Shown here: positions 17,467 through 25,509 of the stretch, piece by piece
Layout: each line of letters opens with the position of its first letter
How positions within the stretch are numbered: position 1 is the first letter of the stretch
Notes under the pieces: model-generated
The model's database searches: none
What the model was told of the DNA's origin: nothing
What the model saw: the letters and a program-made list of their open reading frames with translations, nothing else
Position numbers and translations under genes: made by a program
Origin: Brachyspira innocens ATCC 29796
GTDB lineage: Bacteria; Spirochaetota; Brachyspiria; Brachyspirales; Brachyspiraceae
Length of the DNA: 38,656 bases
Assembly (NCBI RefSeq): GCF_000384655.1
Contig: NZ_ARQI01000098.1
Span: forward strand, 1-38,656
Reading direction: 5' to 3'

Positions 17467-17516
17467 AAATAATCATACTTTTTTTATAAAAAGAATAAAA
17501 AATTATGAAAAATATA

Positions 17517-18413
17517 CTAATTTTTTAATTGTGCTATAATTCTTATATTTTCACCATAAGACCATAAATTGTTATTATCATAATAATTTATGAATATACT
17601 ACTAGGAGTAACAAAGGTTTTCAAAGCAAATAAAGAAAATGAAAAGAAATTTATTAAACTAGGAATACTTCCTTCTAATATATTAGCCCTCAAATTAGTA
17701 TTGTATTTTGAAACTGAATAATTACTATACTGACATTCTATAATATTTAAATCAGCTTTTTTTACAAACATTTTTAAATTTTCAATATTAAAATTAACAA
17801 TATGCTCTGTAGATAAATATCTCATAAGAATATCATAACTGCACTGATTTTTATTAGGTGAATTAGGTACTTCTATATATAAGTATCCATTATCTTTAAT
17901 CATATTCTTAATTTTAATAAGTACATCAAAAGGATTTTTAAAATGCTCTATAACATGCGAAAGCATTATAATATCATACTTTTCTTTACTTTCCAAAAAA
18001 TTAGGCTTCAAATCAATATCATATTTGTTTTTAGCATAGAGTCTTGCGTTATCATTAAGCTCATAACCATAAACATCACAACCATTTTTTTTAAATATAT
18101 TTAGAAGCAGTCCATCAAAAGCACCGATCTCACATACTTTTTTATTATGAAAATCAATATGCTTTTTTATAAAATTAAACTGAGATAAACTTCTAGCATA
18201 ACGCATTTTACTTTTAGCTGTCTCAAATAATTTATTTTTTATATTATTATGATATTCATTTTTATATAAAGCATATATTTCTTCGTCAGTAGGCAAATCT
18301 ATAAAGTAGAGACCGCAATTACAGCATTGATAAACCTTTTTATCACTCTGCCATATATTTTTTATAGTGCCTATTTCAGAATAATTACTGCTTCTGCAAA
18401 CCTCGCATATCAT
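17517..18413 (-). CDS. SAM-dependent methyltransferase with N-terminal zinc ribbon
   Basis: A 298-residue class I methyltransferase. The N-terminus has two Cys pairs, C-E-V-C at 3-6 and C-C-N-C-G-L-Y-F about 25 residues on, probably a zinc knuckle. The Rossmann core starts with V-C-E-I-G-A-F-D-G-L-L (motif I, SAM binding), followed by a D-x-I-x-x-S-H-V-I-E-H-F block and Y-L-Y-I-E-V-P-N. This layout is found in methyltransferases of sugar or surface-glycan metabolism; the substrate here is not known. It follows nusA by 27 bp on the same strand where infB would stand in many genomes. No clear ribosome binding site is seen. A paralogue with the same architecture is at 28.7-29.5 kb. Confidence 0.85.
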   Translation of the reverse strand: MICEVCRSSNYSEIGTIKNIWQSDKKVYQCCNCGLYFIDLPTDEEIYALYKNEYHNNIKNKLFETAKSKMRYARSLSQFNFIKKHIDFHNKKVCEIGAFDGLLLNIFKKNGCDVYGYELNDNARLYAKNKYDIDLKPNFLESKEKYDIIMLSHVIEHFKNPFDVLIKIKNMIKDNGYLYIEVPNSPNKNQCSYDILMRYLSTEHIVNFNIENLKMFVKKADLNIIECQYSNYSVSKYNTNLRANILEGSIPSLINFFSFSLFALKTFVTPSSIFINYYDNNNLWSYGENIRIIAQLKN

Positions 18414-18440
18414 AAAAATAAACTCAATTATACAAAATTA

Positions 18441-19931
18441 TTATTCAAAAGAAAGCTCAATTCCGCATTTAGGACATTTAGTCATATCTTCTGTAATACT
18501 AGAACCACAATTAGGACACTCATAAACTTCTATCTCTTCAACAACCTCTTCTGAAGTAGTTTCATATTCATCTTCGCTTTCAACTATTTCTACAACATCT
18601 TTCATTACAAGCATCAAATTATCCACTGTATCTTTATCGAGATTTGTTTTCTCCATAATATCTTCAGCTGATAAATTATACAATTCTTCTATAGAATTAA
18701 TTCCATTATCTATGAGAGTTTTTATAACAGCTTCATCAATGCCCTGTAAAGAATAAAGATTGCTTTCAAATACTTCTGCAACTTCTGTCTCTTCACTAGG
18801 AGTTTCGGCTTCTTCAGCAGTATCTGAGAATATTTGATTTAATGGTACAATATCTTTCAATAATTCTGGATTTTCTTTAATATCTGTTTCAGTTTTTATA
18901 TCAAAATAATATCCAGTAAGCTGAGAAGCTAGTTTTACATTATAACCGCTTTTACCAAGTGCCAAAGAAAGCTGCTCATCTGGTATAATTATCATAGCTT
19001 CTTTTTTCTCTGGATCTGTAATAATAATACGTATAGGTTTAGCTGGAGTTATAGCCTCAGCAATATATTCTCTAATATCTTTAGACCATTTTACAACGTC
19101 TATTTTTTCACCTTCAATCTCTTTTATAATTGACTGTATACGTATACCTTTCTGACCTATACAAGCTCCTATAGGGTCTACTTCTGGTTTATTGGATACA
19201 ACAGCTACTTTAATTTTTAAACCCGGCTGTCTTACTACATTTTTAATTTCTATAGTACCGTCTGCTATTTCTGGTATTTCAAGTTCAAAAAGTTTTTTGA
19301 TAAAATCTGCTTTTGTTCTAGTAAGAAGTATTTTAGTAGGTATTTCCTTGCCTGTTCTATCATCTTTACCACCCTGAACCTTATATATATAAGCTCTTAT
19401 TCTGTCGCCTACTGTATAATGTTCTCTAGGAGACTGATCCTTTTTCTGTAATTCGCCCTCTGTTTTTCCAAGATTTATATAAATAGTTCCTTTATGTTCT
19501 CTCTGAAAATATCCGTTTACAAGCTGATTTTCTCTTCTCTTAAACTCATTATATATAATATTCTTTTCAAGGTCAGAAATCTTCTGGAAAAATGTGGTTT
19601 TAGCAACCATACTCTCTATTCTTCCGAATGCCTCAACTTGATCCACAAGTATTAATACTTCATCGCCCAAATTAATATCTTGATCTAATTTTTTAGCTTC
19701 CTCTAAAGATATTTCTTTATTTTTATCTTTTACTTCTTCTACAACGTTAGCTCCCTTATATACAGTAGGATTATTTTTATTATCAAAATGAATATGAAAA
19801 TTTATATCATTTCCATATTTCTTTTTTAAAGCTAATTCCATAGTAGATGCTATAACTTCTTTTAAAAGCTCTATACTAATATCCTTTTCATCAGAAAGCT
19901 GCTGTAAATAAGTTCCAACGTTTTCAAACAT
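18441..19931 (-). CDS. nusA: Transcription factor NusA with a C-terminal zinc ribbon
   Basis: A 496-residue NusA, which binds RNA polymerase and RNA to control pausing, termination and antitermination. The N-terminal domain is followed by an S1 domain (about 135-200), then two KH domains with P-I-G-A-C-I-G-Q-K-G-I-R and L-A-L-G-K-S-G-Y-N-V-K-L-A. An acidic stretch and a helix-hairpin-helix-like segment (L-Q-G-I-D-E-A-V-I-K, about 395-450) follow. The last 25 residues hold four cysteines at 472, 475, 486 and 489 in C-P-N-C and C-P-K-C-G form, a zinc ribbon not part of the usual NusA architecture. It lies 42 bp after rimP, the classic order, but infB does not follow. Confidence 0.96.
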   Translation of the reverse strand: MFENVGTYLQQLSDEKDISIELLKEVIASTMELALKKKYGNDINFHIHFDNKNNPTVYKGANVVEEVKDKNKEISLEEAKKLDQDINLGDEVLILVDQVEAFGRIESMVAKTTFFQKISDLEKNIIYNEFKRRENQLVNGYFQREHKGTIYINLGKTEGELQKKDQSPREHYTVGDRIRAYIYKVQGGKDDRTGKEIPTKILLTRTKADFIKKLFELEIPEIADGTIEIKNVVRQPGLKIKVAVVSNKPEVDPIGACIGQKGIRIQSIIKEIEGEKIDVVKWSKDIREYIAEAITPAKPIRIIITDPEKKEAMIIIPDEQLSLALGKSGYNVKLASQLTGYYFDIKTETDIKENPELLKDIVPLNQIFSDTAEEAETPSEETEVAEVFESNLYSLQGIDEAVIKTLIDNGINSIEELYNLSAEDIMEKTNLDKDTVDNLMLVMKDVVEIVESEDEYETTSEEVVEEIEVYECPNCGSSITEDMTKCPKCGIELSFE

Positions 19932-19973
19932 TTGATATTCTCCATTTTTTATTTTTTATATTATCATAATATA

Positions 19974-20546
19974 TTAACAATTTAATCTTGCTTTTATAAT
20001 ATCATTTTTCAATATTTTGATATTTTTTTCATTAATAATATTATCCTCATCAAAAACATTTATAATGATATAATCATCTTTAGCCTCTTTTAATTCTGCA
20101 TAAGATGTAATAAAATTATCACCGTCTCTATACTTTATTTTTATAGGCATACCCTCAAAAAGTTCATACCTATCATTAAATTTCCATCTGAATCCAGCAG
20201 ATGAAACTGTTATAGTATAATCACCCTCATCATATCCGTTTTGCTTTATACATTCCTGAATCTTTCTTGTAGTTTCTATACAATGAGTATGAGATACACT
20301 TTCTTTCTTTTTATATATAACAGCATATACTTTTTTGTTGTCAGAAATTGCCCTCACCTTCAAATCAAGCAAATATATACCGTCTTTTTCCAAAATATCT
20401 TTTATACCATTAAATAATAATACTTCATCTATAATAGGCGTAGTCTTATTAGATTTTTCTTTATTATTATGCAATTTCTTTTTTTTAGGCAGTCTGCCGT
20501 ACTCTTTTTGCTTTTGCGGTTTTATCTTACTATTTTTATTATTCAT
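19974..20546 (-). CDS. rimP: Ribosome maturation factor RimP
   Basis: A 190-residue protein of the RimP family, needed for 30S subunit maturation. Family blocks are the N-terminal domain with Y-L-L-D-L-K-V-R, C-I-E-T-T-R-K-I and Y-T-I-T-V-S-S-A-G (the usual V-S-S-P-G with Ala for Pro), and the C-terminal SH3-like part G-M-P-I-K-I-K. It has about 35 extra, very Lys-rich N-terminal residues not found in typical RimP of about 150 residues. The ATG has no adjacent ribosome binding site; AGGA lies about 25 nt upstream, before a six-codon mini-ORF that overlaps the start. The leader carries a terminator-like hairpin. First gene of the rimP-nusA operon. Confidence 0.9.
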   Translation of the reverse strand: MNNKNSKIKPQKQKEYGRLPKKKKLHNNKEKSNKTTPIIDEVLLFNGIKDILEKDGIYLLDLKVRAISDNKKVYAVIYKKKESVSHTHCIETTRKIQECIKQNGYDEGDYTITVSSAGFRWKFNDRYELFEGMPIKIKYRDGDNFITSYAELKEAKDDYIIINVFDEDNIINEKNIKILKNDIIKARLNC

Positions 20547-20581
20547 ACAAAATTGGCATATAGTATATTTTCCTAAAACAT

Positions 20582-20629
20582 AAAAAAAGAGTGTCGGTCT
20601 CTTTCCTGAAAAAGAAAACCAACGCCCTT
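20582..20629 (-). promoter_or_regulatory. Terminator-like hairpin in the rimP-nusA leader (putative attenuator)
   Basis: Read on the minus strand, an outer 5-bp stem (AAGGG with CUCUU), one mismatch and an inner stem of 13 positions (GUUGG... with ...CCGAC, 12 able to pair) are followed by seven T. Several pairs are G-U in minus-strand RNA and would be A-C on the other strand, so the hairpin belongs to the rimP transcript. It lies between the rimP promoter and the rimP ATG, where a terminator only makes sense as an attenuator. Confidence 0.6.
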
Positions 20630-20657
20630 CATTACAAATATTTTCGGAAGTAATGAT

Positions 20658-20685
20658 ATTTTAACGTACTAATGATTTTTGTCAA
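20658..20685 (-). promoter_or_regulatory. Promoter of the rimP-nusA operon
   Basis: On the minus strand a perfect -35 TTGACA (20685-20680), a 16-bp spacer and -10 TAAAAT (20663-20658). The expected start near 20651 gives a leader of about 105 nt. It is back-to-back with the cls promoter. Confidence 0.75.
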
Positions 20686-20720
20686 GTGCTTTTATGAATT
20701 TTATTATTATGTTATTTTTG

Positions 20721-20749
20721 TTGACATTTATTATTTTTTTATATAGTAT
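20721..20749 (+). promoter_or_regulatory. Promoter of cls
   Basis: Perfect -35 TTGACA at 20721-20726, a 17-bp spacer and TAGTAT at 20744-20749. The expected leader is about 43 nt and includes CGGAG before the cls ATG. Confidence 0.7.
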
Positions 20750-20798
20750 TTAAACATTATAAATATTAAACTAAATAACAGATTATATCGGAGTTGAA

Positions 20799-22325
20799 AT
20801 GGTATTTTATATATTAACTATTATCTTTTTTTTGTATGTTGTATCAATAGCTATAAAAATGCTTCTTGAAAACAGACCTCCATATTCTTTTATAGCTTGG
20901 CTTACAGTATTGGTATTTTTGCCCTATGTTGGAGTAATATTTTATATATTTTTGGGAATGGATTGGAGAAAATCAAAGAAAAAAATATCAGCAAAACTTC
21001 CAGAGGATATGATAAAAAAATATTTCTCACCGCTTTTAAAAGAACAAATAAAAATACTTGATAATATGCAGGGCAATTACGGCAGAAATATTAATTTGGT
21101 AAAACTTGCCATAAATAGCGGATATTCTCCTATTACAGTGCAAAATGAAGTTTATGTATTTGATGAAGGGGAAAAACTTTTTAATGCCATAATAGAAGAT
21201 TTAAAACTCGCAGAAAAAACTATACATATGGAATATTTCATATGGAGAAGTGATGAACTTGGAGAAAGAATTAAAGATGTGCTTATAAAGAAAGCTAAAG
21301 AAGGGGTTGAAATAAGGCTTATATTTGACGGAGTAGGATCTTTAATGAGAATAAGCAAAAAATACAGAAAAGAGTTAAAGCAAAACGGAATAAAACTGCT
21401 CTACTATCATGATCCTTTTTCTATACTATGGACTAGATTTATCAATTACAGAAATCACAGAAAAATAGTTGTAGTTGACGGGGTTGTCTCATATATGGGC
21501 GGAATGAATATGGGACAGGAGTACATAGACGGAGGAAAGCGTTTTGAATCTTGGAAAGATGTACATATGAGAATAGTAGGAGATACCTGCAATCTTATAC
21601 AAAATGTATTTGTATGTGACTGGTATAATGCAGGAGGAAGAGATTTAGAAGTATTTAATGTTAATGAAAAAAAACATAAACTTTCAAGAAAATTAAAATA
21701 TATAAATGAAACTTTAGATGAAGAAAGATTCTTAATAATGAGAAAGGATCTATTTCCAATATCGGCAACTGATAAATTTCTTCCAGTACAAATTATAACT
21801 TCAGGTGCTGATTCTAAATGGGACAGCATACAAAAAGTATATTCTAAAATGGTAGAGGAAGCAAAGAAAAGTATTTATATAGAAAGCCCTTATTTTGTTC
21901 CTGATGACGGATTTTTATCCGCTTTAGAAAATGCTGCTTTATCCGAAGTGGATGTACATTTAATGATAACAGGCAAACCTGATAAACTTGTACCTTGGTG
22001 GGTAGCACAAACTTATTTTGAAACTTTACTTAAGGCTGGTGTTAACATATACTTATATGAAAAAGGATTTTTACACAGCAAATTCTGCATAATGGATGGA
22101 AAAATAGTATCATGCGGAACATGCAATATGGATATACGAAGTTTCTATTTACATTATGAAATGAATGCGGTTATATATGATACTGATATAGCCAAAAAAT
22201 TTGAAGATATATTTAAAAAAGACATGCTAAACTCACATAAGATAACTATAGAAGAATACTCTAAACAGCCTATGTTTGTAAGATTAAGAAACTCAGCCTG
22301 CAGGATAATAGCTCCAGTTCTTTAA
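20799..22325 (+). CDS. cls: Cardiolipin synthase
   Basis: A 508-residue membrane phospholipase-D-family enzyme that condenses phosphatidylglycerol to cardiolipin. The N-terminus has two membrane segments (about 1-20 and 35-55) with the PLD-nuclease N-terminal block around R-P-P-Y-S-F-I-A-W. Two HKD motifs follow: N-H-R-K-I-V-V-V-D-G (first) and H-S-K-F-C-I-M-D-G (second), with N-M-G-Q-E-Y and T-C-N-M-D-I-R-S downstream of each as in bacterial Cls. Length is standard. Probably in one transcript with the next gene, whose start is 33 bp after its stop. Confidence 0.95.
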   Translation: MVFYILTIIFFLYVVSIAIKMLLENRPPYSFIAWLTVLVFLPYVGVIFYIFLGMDWRKSKKKISAKLPEDMIKKYFSPLLKEQIKILDNMQGNYGRNINLVKLAINSGYSPITVQNEVYVFDEGEKLFNAIIEDLKLAEKTIHMEYFIWRSDELGERIKDVLIKKAKEGVEIRLIFDGVGSLMRISKKYRKELKQNGIKLLYYHDPFSILWTRFINYRNHRKIVVVDGVVSYMGGMNMGQEYIDGGKRFESWKDVHMRIVGDTCNLIQNVFVCDWYNAGGRDLEVFNVNEKKHKLSRKLKYINETLDEERFLIMRKDLFPISATDKFLPVQIITSGADSKWDSIQKVYSKMVEEAKKSIYIESPYFVPDDGFLSALENAALSEVDVHLMITGKPDKLVPWWVAQTYFETLLKAGVNIYLYEKGFLHSKFCIMDGKIVSCGTCNMDIRSFYLHYEMNAVIYDTDIAKKFEDIFKKDMLNSHKITIEEYSKQPMFVRLRNSACRIIAPVL

Positions 22326-22358
22326 ATATAGCTTTAAATAAATATAGGAATGTATTTT

Positions 22359-23303
22359 ATGAAGAATATAAAAATATCGGCATTAGATAATCAAGCACTA
22401 TTTGATTTAAATGCCTCTGAAGAGAGCCTCACATTATTTGTAGATGATATAGGAATACCTAAAGAAAATATTTCTACACTTAATGAAATTTTAAGAGTAA
22501 GAGAAGATTTCTTTTTGAACATATCTTCAGATAAAAATGATACATACAAAAATAATATAATGGGCAATGATTTATTAAGAGCCTTGCCAGATTTAAAAAA
22601 CCTTATATATCATGCTTCTATGAGATACCCTCTAAAAAGTATTGATATATTTGCAAGACTTATAAATCTAAAAAGCCTACATCTATACGGTGATTTGCCT
22701 AAAGATATGGAATTAAAACCGCTCGATAATATAGAAAACCTTGAAAGCATATATATAGAAAACGGCTTAACACTAAGACAAGATGTATATTTAGCTATGA
22801 GAAGCACAATAAAAGAAATAGGTGCTGGAACGTTCAGAATGGAATCTTTTGACAAAAATCCTAATTTAAAAAAAATAGCAGTTCTTTCTGGTGTTTCTCA
22901 TGAAGAAGAAATGCCAAAAAAACTTCCAGAACTTGAAGAGCTTTATATAGAAAAAGGAAAAAATATAAGATCATTCAAATTCTTATCTGAAATGAAAACT
23001 CTTAAAACTTTAGAATTAAATAATATACCAGAACTTAAAGAGCTTCCAGATTTTAGTCCTTTAGAAGATTTAAAAAAAGTGGTATTAAAAAATTTAAGAA
23101 ACCTAGAGAATATGGATTCTATATTAAATCATGCAAGAGTAAGAACATTGATACTAGAAAATATAAAATGTTTTAATATAGATACTATATCTAAAGAAAT
23201 ATCTCCAAGATTGAAATTTGTATCTGTGATTACTGATGATAAAAACTGGGATAAAAGAACCCAAAAACTTCTTGAAGAAAAAGGTTTTAAGCCCGCTTTA
23301 TAA
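22359..23303 (+). CDS. Leucine-rich-repeat-like cytoplasmic protein
   Basis: About 314 residues, starting at the ATG at 22359; AGGA is at 22346-22349, while the ATG nine bases earlier is too close to it. No signal peptide. From about residue 75 on, leucine-rich units recur (L-K-S-L-H-L-Y-G, L-E-S-I-Y-I-E-N, L-E-E-L-Y-I-E-K-G, L-K-T-L-E-L-N-N-I-P-E-L), the pattern of irregular leucine-rich repeats used for protein binding. I recognise no other domain. It follows cls and ends about 60 bp before a bidirectional terminator. No function can be assigned. Confidence 0.75.
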   Translation: MKNIKISALDNQALFDLNASEESLTLFVDDIGIPKENISTLNEILRVREDFFLNISSDKNDTYKNNIMGNDLLRALPDLKNLIYHASMRYPLKSIDIFARLINLKSLHLYGDLPKDMELKPLDNIENLESIYIENGLTLRQDVYLAMRSTIKEIGAGTFRMESFDKNPNLKKIAVLSGVSHEEEMPKKLPELEELYIEKGKNIRSFKFLSEMKTLKTLELNNIPELKELPDFSPLEDLKKVVLKNLRNLENMDSILNHARVRTLILENIKCFNIDTISKEISPRLKFVSVITDDKNWDKRTQKLLEEKGFKPAL

Positions 23304-23362
23304 ATATCTAAATGAAAGCATAAACAAAATTATAAAGAATAAATAAAAATCATAATATAAAA

Positions 23363-23392
23363 AATTAGCCTGACTATTTCATCAGGCTAATT
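23363..23392. terminator. Bidirectional terminator between the LRR gene and the second chemotaxis receptor
   Basis: A perfect 11-bp stem (AATTAGCCTGA with its complement), arms 23363-23373 and 23382-23392, with an 8-nt loop. The flanks are A/T-rich rather than pure T-runs. It sits between convergent genes. Confidence 0.75.
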
Positions 23393-23409
23393 ATAAAAAC
23401 ATAAATACT

Positions 23410-25263
23410 TTATAATTTAAAATAACTTACAACCTCTATCAATTTTTGTGCCTCACTGCTTAATGTAATACTTGCATCTTTTGACTGCTCTACCAAACTA
23501 GCATTTTCCTGAGTACTTGCATCCATTCTTAATACTGCCTGATTAACCTGTTCTACTCCAGACTGCTGTTCTACTGCTGTTGTAGAAATATCTTTCATTA
23601 TGCTTGCTGTACTTTCTATTTTATCTTTTATATCACTAAATATTTCCTGTGATTTTCTGGCTGCTTCTGCTGCTACTTTTATTTTTTCATCAGAGTCGGC
23701 TATTAGAGAAGTAATATCTTTAACAGAAGTCTGAGTATTTTGTGCTAATGTTCTTACTTCAGAAGCTACAACAGAAAAACCTCTTCCCTGCTCTCCAGCA
23801 CGTGCTGCTTCAACTGATGCATTAAGTGCTAATATATTTGTCTGAAAAGCTATATCTTCTATCAATTTTGTTATATTAGTAATTTTTCTGCTTGCTTCAT
23901 AAACAGCTTCCATACTTTTAGTAGTGCTGTCTATTATAAGTCCAGCCTCTTCTACTGATTTTTTGGAGTCATTCATCATATCATTTCCTATAACAGATTT
24001 TTCAGCAGAATTCTTTATATTTGAAGCCATTTGTTCCATAGAGCTTGCTGTTTCCTCTAATGATGAAGACTGAGACTGAGTTCTCAATGCTAAATCATTA
24101 TTTCCGCTTTCTAATTCTTTTGAGGTTAATTCTATATTGTTTGAAGAATCTATTATATTTTCAACTATATGTTTTAATTTTTTAATTGTATTATTAAATC
24201 CGTTTGCTATTATTCCAAATTCATGATTTTCATATTTGCTGCTCAAAAATTTAGTTGGTGCTGATACTGTAAGGTCTCCATTTCCAAGCCTATTTAAATC
24301 ATTAGCTAACTTTGTTAAAACTCTTGATATATGAACATTAACATATCTTACCACTATAAATGAAGTAATAATAAGAAGCAATATACTTAAAATAATTGTT
24401 ATTTTTATAAGAATATTTCTGTCAGAATAAAATTCACTATAAAGCATAGTAACACACATTATCCAATCTATATTATCAAGTCTTGAAAAAGCCATTACTT
24501 TTTTACCATCATCTTCATAATGCAAAGTTCCTTTTCTTTCAGTAGAAGCAGCAGCAAGAGCGTTTCTTGATCCTTCTGATATGGTATTTATTTTTTCGCT
24601 GTCTTTATGTGCTACTCTTTTGCCGTCTTCATCTACTACATAAATATTACCAGTTTTTCCTATGGTTATCTCAGAAAAATATTTTTTAGCAAAATTATCC
24701 CATTTTAATTCTGCTGCCAAAACTCCAGCAGGTTTTCCACTGTAATCAACTACTCCTGATAATAAAGTAATAACATACTCATTATTAATAGGTGATATTT
24801 CTATTTCATCTGCTATTGAATATTTATATCCGCTTTCTATTAAGCGATTCCATAAACCTCTATTCGCTATATCGCTTCCTATAGTATTTTCTGATGTGGA
24901 AGTTACAAGTTTTCCATTTAAATCAAATAAAGAAAAAGAAGCAAAATGATCCCCAAGTTCATTTAACAATTCAGTTAATTCACCATTAGCTATAGTTAAA
25001 TTAAGATCATTAGGTGTTTTAAAATAATTCAAAAACTCTGATTCTTTTGCGATTACAGAAGTTAAATCCCTCTGATCATTTAACCATACAGAAACTAAAT
25101 CCCTATATCCGTCCGCTGTTTCCATAAATCCTCTTAAAGCTGTCTTCTCTATAAATACAGAAGAAGCAGATATTATTACTATCATAAGTATAATGAGCAT
25201 TAAAGCTACAGACGATATGATAGTAAAAGGCATTCTAAATTTTAAGGTTTGCATAAATTTCAT
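23410..25263 (-). CDS. Methyl-accepting chemotaxis protein with dCache sensor
   Basis: About 617 residues from M-K-F-M-Q at 25263; AGGGAG is correctly spaced for this start, not for the ATG 24 bases upstream. After a membrane helix, the periplasmic region has dCache features ([31 protein letters not shown]). A second helix, HAMP and the signalling domain follow, with the tip [17 protein letters not shown]. The tip has Ser where the first receptor has Ala, and the C-terminus lacks a CheR-binding pentapeptide. Ligand unknown. It is a single-gene unit with its own promoter and a terminator in front of the convergent gene. Confidence 0.95.
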   Translation of the reverse strand: MKFMQTLKFRMPFTIISSVALMLIILMIVIISASSVFIEKTALRGFMETADGYRDLVSVWLNDQRDLTSVIAKESEFLNYFKTPNDLNLTIANGELTELLNELGDHFASFSLFDLNGKLVTSTSENTIGSDIANRGLWNRLIESGYKYSIADEIEISPINNEYVITLLSGVVDYSGKPAGVLAAELKWDNFAKKYFSEITIGKTGNIYVVDEDGKRVAHKDSEKINTISEGSRNALAAASTERKGTLHYEDDGKKVMAFSRLDNIDWIMCVTMLYSEFYSDRNILIKITIILSILLLIITSFIVVRYVNVHISRVLTKLANDLNRLGNGDLTVSAPTKFLSSKYENHEFGIIANGFNNTIKKLKHIVENIIDSSNNIELTSKELESGNNDLALRTQSQSSSLEETASSMEQMASNIKNSAEKSVIGNDMMNDSKKSVEEAGLIIDSTTKSMEAVYEASRKITNITKLIEDIAFQTNILALNASVEAARAGEQGRGFSVVASEVRTLAQNTQTSVKDITSLIADSDEKIKVAAEAARKSQEIFSDIKDKIESTASIMKDISTTAVEQQSGVEQVNQAVLRMDASTQENASLVEQSKDASITLSSEAQKLIEVVSYFKL

Positions 25264-25296
25264 AAATAACTCCCTAAACTCAATCATTATGATAAT

Positions 25297-25325
25297 AGTA
25301 TATTATAAAAATTTAAAAAAGTCTA
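25297..25325 (-). promoter_or_regulatory. Promoter of the second chemotaxis receptor
   Basis: On the minus strand TAGACT (25325-25320), a 17-bp spacer and TATACT (25302-25297). The expected leader to the chosen ATG is about 27 nt. Confidence 0.5.
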
Positions 25326-25452
25326 TATTAACGTAAATATTTTTTACTAAAATTTATAAAAAATATATATTTTTTACATAAAAAGTAAATATTAGGTAAA
25401 TATTTTATATATTTGTAAATTAAATTTATGCGGTAGTTTTATAATTTTTCCT

Positions 25453-25481
25453 TTGACAAAATTATTATAATTGTTTATCAT
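25453..25481 (+). promoter_or_regulatory. Promoter of galK
   Basis: Perfect -35 TTGACA at 25453-25458, a 17-bp spacer and TATCAT at 25476-25481. Transcription would start near 25488, with AAGGA at 25499-25503 in the short leader. Confidence 0.65.
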
Positions 25482-25509
25482 GATAACATAATAAATATAA
25501 GGATTAAGT

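Noticed and set aside
18414..18440. Separate promoter for the first methyltransferase between nusA and its start
   Set aside because: A TATAAT is present on the minus strand but without a -35, and the gap is only 27 bp; read-through from nusA is simpler.
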